Below, one piece after another: positions 51,458 through 64,000 of a stretch of DNA of 64,000 nucleotides. The first letter of the stretch is position 1. Each line of letters begins with the position of its first letter. Source of the stretch: Augochlora pura. Taxonomy: Eukaryota > Arthropoda > Insecta > Hymenoptera > Halictidae. Made by a program: the position numbers and the translations under genes. The notes under the pieces are model-generated. The model was given only the letters and a program-made list of their open reading frames with translations, was not told the DNA's origin and searched no databases. The stretch covers positions 12,958,001 through 13,022,000 of the forward strand of contig NC_135772.1 in NCBI RefSeq assembly GCF_028453695.1, in the 5' to 3' direction.

Positions 51458-53980
51458 CTGGAAACAACAACGGGTAGATCCATGAAATTAGCTTAGCAAC
51501 TCGAGCGAGTAATCAATTTTTACCACGCGTATCAACCGCTTCGCTCATCGAGTTTTCGCGTTCTTTATAAACAATCTCGCGCGGCAATTCATATTTGTGG
51601 TTGCAAGAAAAAAACGCCGAATCTTGAAATCTTATTAAATTAATAGATGCAGTAACGATTCAAAATCATATCTTTCATTTTAAAATAATTACGGTATGAA
51701 TTTAATAACTTAAATTTAGCGTCTTTATGGAACATTATGTAAAGTTACTAGTATAAATTAAATTCGCGCGTTCAATTAACTGTAGTACTTGTCAGAGAAG
51801 ATTATAAAACCAATTATGATAGGTTAAAAATAAAAATAAGAAACTAGAAGGGTTATTAATACATAGACTTAGAGAACATTATTATAATTATATTTCGATT
51901 ATAATTCTGCACGATGCTGGATACAGAGCTTTCTTTTTATTTTTATAAAGAGCCAAAGTAGCTAACTGAAAATACTTCGAAAGTGAAGCCACACGGTCGG
52001 TAAGTATTCATAGTGTTCGCGAGTGTGTAGGAGAATTTTTCGAATTCGTGATAAGAAACCGTTTCATTTGTCGTCCACGCTTGCTCTGGTGAACGCAAAC
52101 AGTTAAATAAGGAAGATCGTTCATTCGTCGTGGCATCGAATGTCGCTTTATCTGTTTTCGCGATAAATCCTTTTCGTCGCCGAGATGCACCCACACAAAC
52201 GTACGCGCGCGTGAATGTACACTTGTTGTAATCTTAACTAGACCGTTCGCAGAAGTATCGCAACTTTGATTGCAACGGCAATTCATTGAAGAGCCAGAAC
52301 AGCCCGGCCGCAGTTGTGTTGCAAACCGGCGAACAACGGAGAAAATCGAGCATTACTTGCGTTGCATTGTTTCCTGGAACGAGTTTCCCGGCTCAAGTTT
52401 CTAACGATCGCCGGCGATTAATGATTAAAGATCGGTCAGAAGAGAAATAAAATTCTGCGCGTTTATTTTTTAACAGATTCGACTTGGTTAATTCTTTTTA
52501 AATATTCATAAGCGAATAATTTTGAACACTTCACTTCGAAAATTGGGATTCGTTGTTACAATACAAGAGGTATTGTAATGTAAATCGTTGTGCAATGCAA
52601 TATTTGAAATACTTTAAATTCTATATTAATTTTCTCTTTTAGTATGTCAGCACTTTGTTACGAAACATTTTTACCTGACCATTTCTGCTAAAAAGATTTG
52701 CCGTACAATTTAAAAAACCGTACTACCTTCAAAAGGCAACGCGTGTTATAACGCACACACATAATATAGTGCATAAGAAATTTAAATGAATAGTAAAATC
52801 TTCGGATCTTCGACACATGTTCCTCAACGTGTTGTTACTATATAAATGCGATTTTTGTCAAATTTCTGGCCTTTTGAACGAATAGATTCGTAAATAAAAT
52901 TATACGAACATCTACAGAATTCACACTCGCGCAAATGTCCAACTAAATTGCAAATACACAGAGTTTCGAGAATATTCTTTTTGGTAAAATATAACGCAGG
53001 TAACGCAGGATAAAACCGTAAAAGAGATTACGTCGTAAGCAACTGCGTAACACGAGCAGTCAGATAAACATTTACGCGCAATATAAATCCGAGATTTCAT
53101 ATGCACCGCGGCCTATTACCGGATCCGAGCGCTCCGCACGCGGAGAATCCCCAAAATTCATAAACGCCACGTCAGTATCAAGTTTCCAACTTGACATGAA
53201 TAAGAAACAGCGGCGGGCTACTTAGCAAGCCCGCGTGTTCAAAGCTATTGTTGCAATGGTACAATTTGAAGCTATTTGCGTGTAACCAACTGGAAAGCCA
53301 GAATCTCGGCGGGATCCGCAGTATCTTGTTGCCGTCAGCAAGCGCGTTTGATATTCTCGAACAAGCCGAGAAGCGTGAGGAAAGAATTATCTGCGAAGGA
53401 GAGATAGGGTGGAAGAGCTGGTCGTTCTATTTGCGTGCGCTATTCTCGGATCGTCACTTTCGAAACGCGCGCGCTCATGCGGAGCCATAGCGTTCGTTGG
53501 TTCCCCATTGAGCATGCTCCCGCGATCGGATGCTCGTTTCTCGTCAATCGCGCACTCTCTTTACCGCCGCAATTGCTCGAGCACAATGGCGCGGCTTCGA
53601 AAAAACTTCGAATCCTCTGCATGATTAAAAATATCTAGATACGCGGTGATCTTAGCTGCGCACGTCTAAAGGGTAGATTTATGCTTTGAATCGACATTAA
53701 TAATGCAATGCTTTGGTAATAACTATAGTCGAACGAATGATTGTTATATTATTGACACTATGACGTCCGGTGGCTCCACGTTAGAGCCATTGGAACACTA
53801 GCGGGGAAGTGCCGGTGGCTCCACGTTGGCGACATGCAAAAACTAAACAAAAGTTAATATTGCGTGTTCTGTTTAACTAATAGTAAATTACAGATGTAGC
53901 AACTTTGTGTTTTCATAAAAATCCGTGCCCTTTGACAATGGCAAATGATTGCTCGAAGAATTATAATTTCGTGAAATTCC

Positions 53981-54080
53981 ATGAAATTACAATATAATTT
54001 GTAATTAGGATCTCCATTCGATTAAATTACAATATAATTTATAATTTTGATCTCTATTCTATTAAATTACAATGTATTTC
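53981..54080. repeat. tandem repeat with 40-bp period
   Basis: Two full units plus a partial third, beginning at 53981, 54021 and 54061. Each contains aaattacaatataattt or a close variant, followed by gatctc(c/t)attc in the first two units. Confidence 0.75.
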
Positions 54081-57000
54081 GTAATCGCAAATGAAATATG
54101 CCTAAAAATACCAAGTATTTAAAGCACATTAATTACGAATTCATAGCAATTGGATTCAAATGGTGAATTAAAAAATAATAAATTAATAGGTAATAGCAGA
54201 AGAAAATACGTGGAAGAGACGAAGTGTTATCTCATATGAAAGAAGAACAGAAATGTATTTCGCTTCTTTGAAATTCGAATTACATCGAACTTCATTCTGT
54301 TTCAATTGCATTGTATTAGGATTATATTCGTGATTGAAATAATTAACAACTGAATTAACTGATAGATTTGAATTACGTGACCGTGAAATTTACTGTAATT
54401 AAATAGCGAAATTAAATTACAATGTGATTGAATTAGCAAAACTCTGATTGTAATTGGTTTCCTAAACTAATATTTAATACATTGGTAAATTTACCATTTA
54501 TATTGCTTTTCAAATGGATCTAATAAATAGATTGCGTATCTTTATGCAAAGCGATAATTGTTCAACTTAATTTTAAGAAATACAAGTTAGATGAAAATGT
54601 CTTTCCTGCTTTGATAATTACAATGTGTTGGAAATAACGTAATGATATCCTCCAATTGTTACAAAGCGTGAAAAAATTTGCATTCGACCTATTAATTTTT
54701 CTTATAAATCCATAAAATCAGTCTAATAAACATTGAACAATTTTAAATCATTTGTACCGAATTCTAAAAAGTTGACGAATTAATTTCTTTGAATCTCGTC
54801 ATGAAATAAATGCTTAATTCATACTATTTTAAAGCTCTTTTTATCATCCACAAGACAAAGGATCGAGACAATAATAATACCGAATGTATTATACAACATG
54901 GAGTAAAATATATAAACAAAATATATAACATATAAGTAAAAATGGAGAATTGCTTTTACTATTGTATCAATAAAACGAAGCTTATAGACGATAGAAAGTT
55001 GAGTATATATAATAATTATAAGGAATACGACTAAAATCATTCGAACAATTGTATCGATCAAATAATTGTTAAATTCATTGTTATACGGCGACTGTCGCGT
55101 CGCAAGCCGGAAGATTTATCTCGCAAGGCTAACACAGCAGGACAAATTGGCTAATTGTAAGTGAGCACCCCTCTCACAATTAGGTCCAGAATCCTTGCCG
55201 GTTACCCCATGGCAGACTTCGTCCCCATAAACAAAACAGTGGGCGGTGGTCACTAATTTGTAAAGTAGCTGCTTACGATAGGAAAATCGATCCGAGATTT
55301 GTGAACCGTGATCACGTCGAGTGTTTTATTTATATTAATCGGAAAGATATATTATTAAATGCCGTTGAAGTTGCATTATGTACAGTGCACATAGAAACGC
55401 CATAATAATTCTACTGCCGCTGTGTATTCGTTGCACAATAATTTCTGTAATAAACTTGTTCCCTTCAAGGAAGTTCAAAGGTGTCTCGTTACGGGTGTGT
55501 ACTGAGAAAAGTTTTTCGATTAATATTAAAAAGTAATTTATGCTACCCATCTTTGATCTGCTCGCAGTTGTAAAACTAATTTGATTAGTTTTGTTCTCTT
55601 CTTTAGTCCTTTCTATCCCTCTCTTTCTATACAAGTTGATGGATGTATATTTGTTCATGTAAGTAATGCAATGTTCTTGCTAGCGATTATATGTTTTCAT
55701 AATACTTTAACACTTCTTGTAGGAGTATAATTTAATAACCATGCACATTTTATTGTACTTCAGAAATGGAGAAGGTACGACAACATTTGCATCGTCGTTT
55801 TATTTGATGCAAATTATTATTACAAAATATTCCTTCCACGTGATTTTGCTACAATCGTAACAAACATTGACCGTCATTATTGATCGCGCTTTATAAGCGT
55901 AACAATTAATTGTCTACATTTTTAGAAGTTATTGTAAGATACGACCAAATAAACCAATTTATTGATTATTTTCCCTCGTTATACCATTGGTTCTATTATT
56001 AATCCTTCGAGGACATTGACTTTTGCACCGACGGTTACTGATTTTACCGATTTATGTTCTGTCCACGAAAAATGCAACAATCTCGTGACGGTATAAGAAT
56101 ATAAGAATAATAATTGCAGTATTTCACAAGTGTACGAAATAAGTTACGATATAAAAAGTAAAAGGTAGGAAACGTTTTGGACTGTAAAGGGCTAAAGGAG
56201 CACTCGAAACGGCGGAGAAGTTGAAAAAGAAAGCGGCTGAAATCGCGGCGCAATGCGTTACTGTAAAAAAATGCATAACAGAATAACCGGCGACGATGAT
56301 CGTTAATAACCTAGAGTTGATAGTACCGCGACTTGAAAAAGAGGAGAGACTGAAAAATTCTAAAGACCCGGCGAGGATGTATATCAAGAGGGAAACATTT
56401 TGCGCGTGCACCGCCTTGCAGCTGTTCTTCTTGACGATCCTCAATACCGTCCATTCACGCAGCAGCCTTCTATCCAATATTTCTTCCCCCTTTCGTTTAC
56501 ATCTGTCTTACTTTCGCGCGCTCCTTCCACCCTCGTACTTTATTTTCTATTTAATTCATCAAAGGCTGCGCCATGTTCTCATTCATTACTACTATCTCTC
56601 TCTCTCTCTCTTTCTCTCTTGATTCCAACGTCTGGCGGGACGACTGATCCAAGAGATACACGCGAAATCCCTTTCCGAAATATTCTTTGGCAGATCCGTC
56701 GCGAAGCGAGCCGGTAAAGAGCAGCCGATACAGTAGCCAAAGAAGATTTGCCGTGTTTCCTATACAGCATGTTTAATATCCTCCTTGGCTACGGCAGGAA
56801 AATAAAAATAAAATCTCGTTTGACACGGCTGGCACGCAATCTTCGAGAAATGTTTCATTCCCGTTCTTTTCATTCTTCGAAATTTTTATGGACAATGCAA
56901 GCGCAAGACCGCGCCTACGCGCGCGCGCGCGCGTATCGGACCGCTTTAAAACACTTGGCTGCTGCACGCGACAAAATGACGCGTTTTAGATTTATCATTC

Positions 57001-58167
57001 GCTGCTGCTACTGTCGTGACAAGGATGGCGGAGAACAATTTACCGAGACTTTAATCTGCTGTAGTGGAAACAGTTTCTGCGATGTAAATCTGGGTTTATT
57101 GGTTTTAACTTTGCAGCTGGCTCGAAATAGGGAACTTTGAAAAGAGACTTGTTATCGTACCCGCGGAATTTCTCCGCAAGTTTGCATTTGATAAAATCAT
57201 TGTTCGTATTATAAGCGATCTTTGACATTTTACCGTCGTATATTCTCGACGTATATTTCGAAGTTACTTCAGTAGAAGATGTTTTATTTCAGTACATGAA
57301 ATTATTTAGTATTCATTCGAGCAGGCGAGTCTATTATGAAACATCGCTCGATTGCGACTCCATCTTGAAAAATTAGCAGAAATGATATAATAAAAACTAG
57401 AGCATATGAAAGGGTACGTGAATATTTTTGGACAATTTTCTTTGTAAATTCACTCGCGTGGATACTGTTTCGTAATAATTGACTGTAAAAACAAATGTTT
57501 ATTCGAATAAGGGCGTTTCTAAGTAAGATAGTACACTTAATTCTTTTCCTTCCACGATTTATGGAACATGGGAACTCGTATACCCGCATTTTTATTCATA
57601 CTAAATATTCATTCCAAATTTCATTACGTTATCTAAAAATATAAATCTACCGCACAGTAACAGAAATATCCAACAGCAACATTTTCCAGTCGAAATAAAA
57701 TCGATAACGATTTTCCGCTTGGAAACCGTTCTATAATAGGAATGTTAACTTCATCTCGTTCCATACGATACGAAAAGGACCCAACAAAGACAAACGTTCG
57801 CTCCGACTATAGAACCGCAAGGAAAGGTACATTCGTAGAGGTGATCGATCGACCGGTCCGAATTAGACCGCTAATTAACTCATTTCCGGTATTATACCGC
57901 GAACGCTTAGAAAATTCGCCCGGTTAATCGTGTGATTCGCGCACCTCTCCACCTGTCATGTCTGCTCTATGAAACTTCCGGGTTCATCGAGTGTTCGCTC
58001 ACCCTTTGTCCCCCATAGACTCCTATTATTCTCCTTTTCCCTCTTCGCGTCAATTCCAGTTCGTCAGTCCCTCAGTATCCGCCTTCCTTGCTCGTTTTTT
58101 ACTTGCTACTCCTCCCCTCTACCCCCCTTCAATTTCTATGTCTTTCCTCCGGTTTCTAGAGCTCTTT

Positions 58168-58185
58168 CCCCCCCCCCCCCCCCCC
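58168..58185 (+). repeat. 18-base C homopolymer
   Basis: An uninterrupted run of 18 C followed by TCCCCC, in a pyrimidine-rich stretch (58020-58195). Confidence 0.9.
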
Positions 58186-59540
58186 TCCCCCGGTAACGAG
58201 TATAATTCGAGGACGATGCAATCTCGCTCACGTACGTACCGTGAACGAAAAGAAGCGGTTCGACGAAAACTGGTTCGGCCCGATTGAAAGCTATCGAAAC
58301 GAATCATGCGTCTTCACCTCGCTAGCGAACATATCCGACTTCGTTTACTTGCATGGAGAACCATTCGACGGGGTTCAATGGATCCCGGATACGTTCCTTC
58401 CCGTCGTGCCGGTTAAAGGGATACTTTTGTCCGGACGGCCGTTCGAAAAATCAATTCCTTCGCGGTCTTTACAGAACCGAGTTTCGAAATCCGCCCGACT
58501 GGATCGTCGCTAGAATGGATGAACCGATTCTGGATAGGTGGAAGGGTTCGGGTGAATTTTGATGCAAATATTCGCAGGATGTTGCATCACGCGACTTTGT
58601 ATGCGCAAGTTTTAATTGATCGTTTAATGCTTCCAGCTTTGCTATCTAGGTCCAGCTTTGCTATCTCTTGCTAACAAAATGACTCAAAATGATCTAAAAA
58701 TAGGAAAATTCGCCGTTCACCAAAAATTCAATAATTTTCGTTTCTAGTTTAAAGCGATAAATGAAGAGGAAGACAGAAATCGAAACGTAATTTCAAGTCT
58801 CTACATTTAGAAGTGTTTACGATTTCGTTTATTATACTGCTGGTTGAAGGTATTCTCGGTAATACTGCGAAAGTATTTAAATCAATTTTCTTAAGCGAAC
58901 AAATAAATTGTAATTTCCTCTAAAATTTGGCGCAAAGAATGCTAGAATAATTTACATATCGCGTCTTCACACGTCATAAAAGATATACGTTGCATTTCAT
59001 AAAATATGCAACATAACCAACTAAGAATCAGTCAATACAAATATATATGTTTTATTTGAAAATCATTTTGACTAAACTAGATTTTGAAATAACATTTTCC
59101 ACTTTATACACCATAATGTCAACCTGTATCCGCGCGTACGTCAATGAATGATATTATATACTAAACCGTATTAATTATGACGTCGAACAATAAAACAATT
59201 GAACGATAGAATTAATCACTCCTGAACAAACGGATATAGTTATATTAACCAATGGTGACAGAAACGGGCACATTATACCGGTTTCCGGCAATGTCCTCAA
59301 GCCGATCGATTTCGTCGGAGTCAGAATAGCTGGTGCTTTACCTTAGATTAATATTTCAATGCCATCAGTATACCATCAGATGCGTTATTCGAGCCACTTT
59401 GAAAACCGTGTATCCTCCACCTTCGTGTATAATTCAAAAGGATTCCATTGGCTTGGAATCACAGATCGTAGGGCATCGCTGCGGCGTGGAATTTGCGAAT
59501 TAAAGCTAATGGAATTGTCTTATACAACGGGATTACGTTA

Positions 59541-59954
59541 GGCCCGTGGTTTTAGTTAATTGCTAGTCCGGTATAATTACCAATTTGGTAAATGACGTTG
59601 ATTTATTATTCCCGCGGTTTCAGAAATCAAATCGATCCGCCATCGTTTCTAATACAATACCGCAACGTATTTTCCAATACTGTACAATTATCTTTTCTTT
59701 TTCAATTTGCAAATAGTGTTTGTACTTTGCGATTTATTTTATTGTTAGGCCCGTGGTTTTAGTTAATTGCTAGTCCAGTATAATTACCAATTTGGTAAAT
59801 GACGTTGATTTATTATTCCGGCGGTTTCAGAAATCAAATCGATCCGCCATCGTTTCTAATACAATACCGCAACGTATTTTCCAATACTGTACAATTTTCT
59901 TTTCTTTTTCAATTCGCAAATAGTGTTTGTAATTCACGATTTATTTTAGTGTTA
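59541..59954. repeat. 207-bp tandem duplication
   Basis: Two adjacent copies, 59541-59747 and 59748-59954, each starting ggcccgtggttttagttaat and ending in a gtta-containing motif. They differ at only a handful of positions, so the duplication is recent. The unit has no recognisable coding content. Confidence 0.9.
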
Positions 59955-61699
59955 TTACTAGGAGCGCGTACACACCGAAATCATTCGTGGGGAAATTGAA
60001 GTAGCGATAGCGTGCTAATTTTGTAATTGATTTAAACGGCGATCAGGAGACCGGCGAAGCTTTGGCGTTTTTCCAAAAGTACAAAGTGGAATGCACTCTG
60101 CCAACCATAAACAGGGTGCAAGGAACAAGATGGGAATGTTTGGAAAAAAGTTCAGTCGGAACGTTAAATTTAACGACGATGCGTTTGTACGCGCTTATTT
60201 ATTACGCGACGCGGTAAAGTTACTCCAATTTTATCCTTTCAGAAGGATATAAAATCACTGGTAATTTAATTTTCTTATTTATTAAGCTGTAAAGTTATTA
60301 TAATATATATTGTTATATAAGTAATATACGATATTATTACATTTTAATTTTGATTACATGGATCTTACAATGATCCTATTCTTGGCAAAAGAAATCACAG
60401 AAAAATGTCAATGTTGTTTTAGAAAAAATAATTCCCCCCAAATAACTTTGTTTAAAAATTCCGCCGTCTATATAAGTACTAATATTTATTTCTTATATTG
60501 GAAACAACTGTATTGATCTATCGATCGTCCCACGAGGAAGATGCGTTTGCACCGCGTAAATCTTTTTCAAAGAGAAGAGTAAATACATTTATACATACAT
60601 CTATTGGTTACTGAACTGCTGATAAATAAATTAGAAATTGCAATTCATCGGCAGACGTTCAAAACGCTATAAAGTCACGATAGAACGCTGGAAGCAAGCG
60701 GATGTTACTTCTGTAATAAAAACTAACCTCGCCATGCAACCCGATCCCATTAAGACCCCGTTAAGACTCACCCTCTTACACCACTTACGTGGGAATTTGG
60801 TTCCCATAATGGTAAGGCTCAGTGAAATGGCGTACACTAAGAAACTAGCGTGTTTGCTCCTTTCAACGACCTCGGGCCAGCTACCTGTGCTCTCGAGTCT
60901 CGAGGATATACGAGTCCGCTGGCACGTGCCGGCAAGTCAATGGTGCTACTAGTGGCGAGTGTGCGAGAAAAGAATGTTCGATGCAATTAAGTAACTACGA
61001 ATCTCGGCTATAACAATATAACGGTACCAATGATATTATGAATGAAAATGTCGATGGTCTTGAAGATTGAAATAATGATCTTGAAGGAAGGATAGAGCGA
61101 AAGAGCTGGGAAGATACTTTTCCCAGGAAGACGGAGTAATGACTATAGTAATTGAAAAGAGAAAGGAGGAAAAGAAAAATGAAAGTGCAAGGAAAGGAGA
61201 ATAGAAAAAAGAAGGAATATAAAGTTATTTTTGTAAAAATGTGAACCAAAGAAGAAGCGTTATAAATTAATGAGATATAATGGAATATAATGCACTAGGC
61301 TTTATGGTTTAACTGATGGGCATGGCAAAGGAAAGAACGCGTGGAATTAATGATAATTAAACAATTTCTTCCTCATATATATTTTTGTTTCTGCTAAGGC
61401 AATGGAGATATTAGAGTGGCACAATAATTGATGCCCAAAATTCAATATGAACATTTTCGAAATATCATTCACGTCATTTAATTAACTTATCAGAACAGAC
61501 TCGTCTCTCTGTCAATCCCGATAATCGTTTCTATATTGTTAATGTATGTACAACACCGTGTGCAGCGTTATGCAATATATCCTGCATATTCAATGAACGT
61601 AGTTTATTAGAAATGTCTATTCGGAGTTGGAAATTCAAACACGCGTAACCGAAACTCTGGGCGACCAGGACTGCAAGCGTTCGCGGGCAACATAATCGA

Positions 61700-62230
61700 G
61701 GTCCAATCGTAACATCATACGCGCACGCACGTTATTGCGATACGAAAAATTACGCGGAACACGTGCGACCAGCAGCGCATTTAACTTGCACGGTCATTTC
61801 GCGGAATATGATTGATTTACATCGCTTTTGTCCGACGCGTCCGCAAAAATCGCGGAGTCTCGTCCGATTCGCTATCCCGACATTCCGATCGAGAGGGTGC
61901 GAATAACTCGATAGAAATAACTCGTTACTAATTCAGTTAATCGGCGCGCGTTATCAGATCACCGCGGCTGGTAAGATATTACTGCCGTTCTCGAAACGCG
62001 GCGATCAATAAGCGCATTGAATTCACACAACCGGTAGTAGTTCGCGCGGAAATAGACTCGGCGAAGAACCGCGAAATTTCCGGGTTTTTTCAAATTAACG
62101 GACGCCCGGCTTAATTAACTGTTAATAAGTTATCAACGCGATTTGCTGCTTCCCGTTTTAACGGCGGTGAAAAGTTCGCGCGTTCCGGCAGCACCGGGAA
62201 CCGCGAAATAAATACAAAAGCGAAAAATTA
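61700..62230. promoter_or_regulatory. GC-rich block with homeodomain- and GATA-like sites, possible enhancer
   Basis: Within AT-rich intron, this block has raised CpG and non-repetitive sequence with clustered motifs: ggcttaattaactgttaata (homeodomain core TAAT), gttatcagatcacc and taagata (GATA-like), gttatcaacgcg. It has no frame of interest. The motifs are short, so a function is inference only. Confidence 0.3.
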
Positions 62231-64000
62231 TAAATATAATGTTCGCCTGATTTAATTATGAACGCGGATAAAGATTTGCAATTTTTTAAAAAGAGACTCG
62301 AGCGTCTGCTCTGAAAATAAACAACGTGTTAATTAGCTCGTGAATAATACATAAAATATATTGTGAATAATAGGCAGAGATTTTGTGAACAAATTACGCA
62401 TTTTCGTGCATAATAAAAATGTATCGTCTTTTAATGGTTTTAATACGTTGTTAATGATTTAACAATAATGCTACGTTCTGATGATGATTACTATACTGCG
62501 AATTTTATGCGTTTATAACAGATAGGTACTGTTCTATTATTTTTATGTCGTTAAAATTTGTAGAAATAGGAGCAACTTCTATTTTACGTAAAAATCTGCA
62601 ATTTAATAATTACAGATAGCTAAGTTATTATTTGTCTTTCATTTTGTTGAAATAAAATTGTTCTACTCCATACAGATTTGCATTGTTATAATATATATAC
62701 AGAAAACACTACGTTAACCGAAGAAACAGATTAATCTTAACAATTTGTAGTCGCCAGTGACAGTGTTAAGCTATGCATTTAATGTTCCCGAAATGCATTT
62801 TGTGACTAATACGTATTTACTTCTGTACGTGACACTAAAAACACGTTGCAACAGAGATTTGTAAGCTCCTCGCAGCGGATGTTTTCTGCTTTGGTGAAAT
62901 TGAGATTTATGAAACAACGCGGTTACGCTTTGGTACTTTTAAATAGCCTGCGCAAGGAACATTCATCGCGTATACACAGATATTAATCTCGGAAATAATA
63001 ACTTCATCGTTTTAATATCCCGAATGAAACACGCTACCGCCTTACGCCACATCCTGTATCGAACAATTCATATTCAATTATGTTAATAAAATGTTATACT
63101 CCACATTTCTAACCTCTCGTAATAAGTGCCATAAATGTTCTAACGAGCGCGTAGTTTCATTGAGACCGGGAAATAATAGGTTTTACGCCTTGTATGAGAA
63201 CATAACATGATTGAAAATTAAGGATGTTTCTAGTTTATGCTTGCGAGTCGCATAATTCATTTTGTCCCTTCGTTGAAAAAACTGTTAATCGGTATTCAAT
63301 TTCCTTCGATAAAAATAGATTTTTTTTACAAATTTCACTGAACTTTTCATTGCGTTTTATTTAATCCTTCTGTAGGTGGTACTTTATATAAACAAATGTT
63401 TCACTGACAAAACGTAATTACAAATATAAAAGAATAAAAGTAGTATAATTTTTTAAATATTAGATACCTTTTGCGATTGATAAAATAGATAAAATAAATT
63501 TAAATAAATAAAATAGCTGAAATGAAAATAAAATTAATATTGTTTAACGCTAATATTATGAAAACATAAAAATGCAAGTAAATTTAATTATCCTATAGTA
63601 ACAGAAATATTTACGGTTGAATAAATTTTACGGTCGGTAAATTAAGTAAAAATTCATTTCAATTCTGTGAAATTTTGATTATAAAACTAGCTCCAACAAT
63701 GTAATTTATTCAATCATTTCCCGAGAAGAAATCCATAGAATTGGTAATAGTATCGTAAAATTGAAGACTGATCACAATAACCGTGGTAGGTTCTATGTTA
63801 ATTACAAACACGTCATTGAAACAGCTAAAGCATTGGACGGTCAGGAAAGTTAAACATGCACACTGTTGCGACAGTTTAATATCGTTTAATAACGCTCGCG
63901 TTTACACGGCGAAACTATTTCATTTGATAAAGAAGCCTAGCAAGTTCCGCGAACGATGGAATTTAATTTAGCCGACGCCTAAAGCGCTAAAACGAATGCA

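Larger units (their letters stand above)
51458..64000 (-). other. dally intron continuing past the right edge
   Basis: No glypican exon is found here: the expected CWNG-containing exon and the cysteine-rich exons are absent from the minus strand, so this is at least 12.5 kb of intron. Contents: a 40-bp period tandem repeat (53981-54080), two adjacent perfect hairpins (53179-53234), an 18-C run (58168-58185), a CT repeat (56595-56620), a 207-bp tandem duplication (59541-59954) and possible regulatory blocks, notably 61700-62230. No nested gene recognised. Confidence 0.65.

Noticed and set aside
60638..60952. 104-codon plus frame, and a minus-strand candidate exon ending CACAG|GTAGCT with matching phase to the dally exon at 51457
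   Set aside because: The minus peptide lacks the CWNG motif expected immediately before the YTKIVV exon in GPC3-class glypicans, and the plus frame has no recognisable content.

Overview
The window reads as nuclear DNA of a hymenopteran insect, most likely a bee. It is AT-rich with scattered GC-rich islands. Its genes have short GT-AG introns, it carries many microsatellites and small inverted-repeat transposon remnants, and its cytochrome c closely resembles what I remember of the honeybee protein. It also encodes MND1, a meiotic gene that Drosophila has lost. No bacterial, CRISPR, rRNA or convincing tRNA features are present. Species and chromosome cannot be read from the sequence alone.

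Left part (1-11.4 kb): no recognisable gene. It holds a long orphan reading frame (5008-5700, minus), a GC-rich exon-like block (6398-6628), a weaker candidate first exon (2501-2646) and simple repeats.

Gene cluster (11.4-17.6 kb): an unrecognised serine-rich protein with one membrane segment (minus), cytochrome c (minus, three coding exons), TFIIH subunit TFB5/GTF2H5 (plus), MND1 (minus, four exons) lying entirely inside the single GTF2H5 intron, and ZNHIT1 (plus), whose start codon is only 68 bases after the GTF2H5 stop. I could join every exon of these genes by splice phase; the joined lengths of the last three match or nearly match the human proteins.

Middle (19.6-31.2 kb): inositol polyphosphate multikinase (IPMK/Ipk2, plus), four coding exons, 438 residues, with a 6.5 kb first intron.

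31.2-46.4 kb: no protein gene found. The region contains the IPMK 3' untranslated region with a small TTAA-flanked element, other MITE-like elements, a 26-G run and a GC-rich, possibly regulatory block near 40 kb.

Right part (46.4-64 kb): the last three coding exons of a GPC3/5-class glypican, the orthologue group of Drosophila dally (minus strand). The GPI-anchor signal, Ser-Gly heparan-sulphate attachment motifs and an LRHINQ motif are visible. The rest of the gene lies beyond the right edge, so 51.5-64 kb is intron with possible enhancers, a 207-bp tandem duplication and simple repeats.

The genes are not one pathway: respiration/apoptosis (cytochrome c), transcription and repair (TFB5), meiotic strand exchange (MND1), H2A.Z deposition (ZNHIT1), inositol phosphate signalling (IPMK) and morphogen co-reception (dally). 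The most unusual structure is the interleaved GTF2H5/MND1/ZNHIT1 locus.
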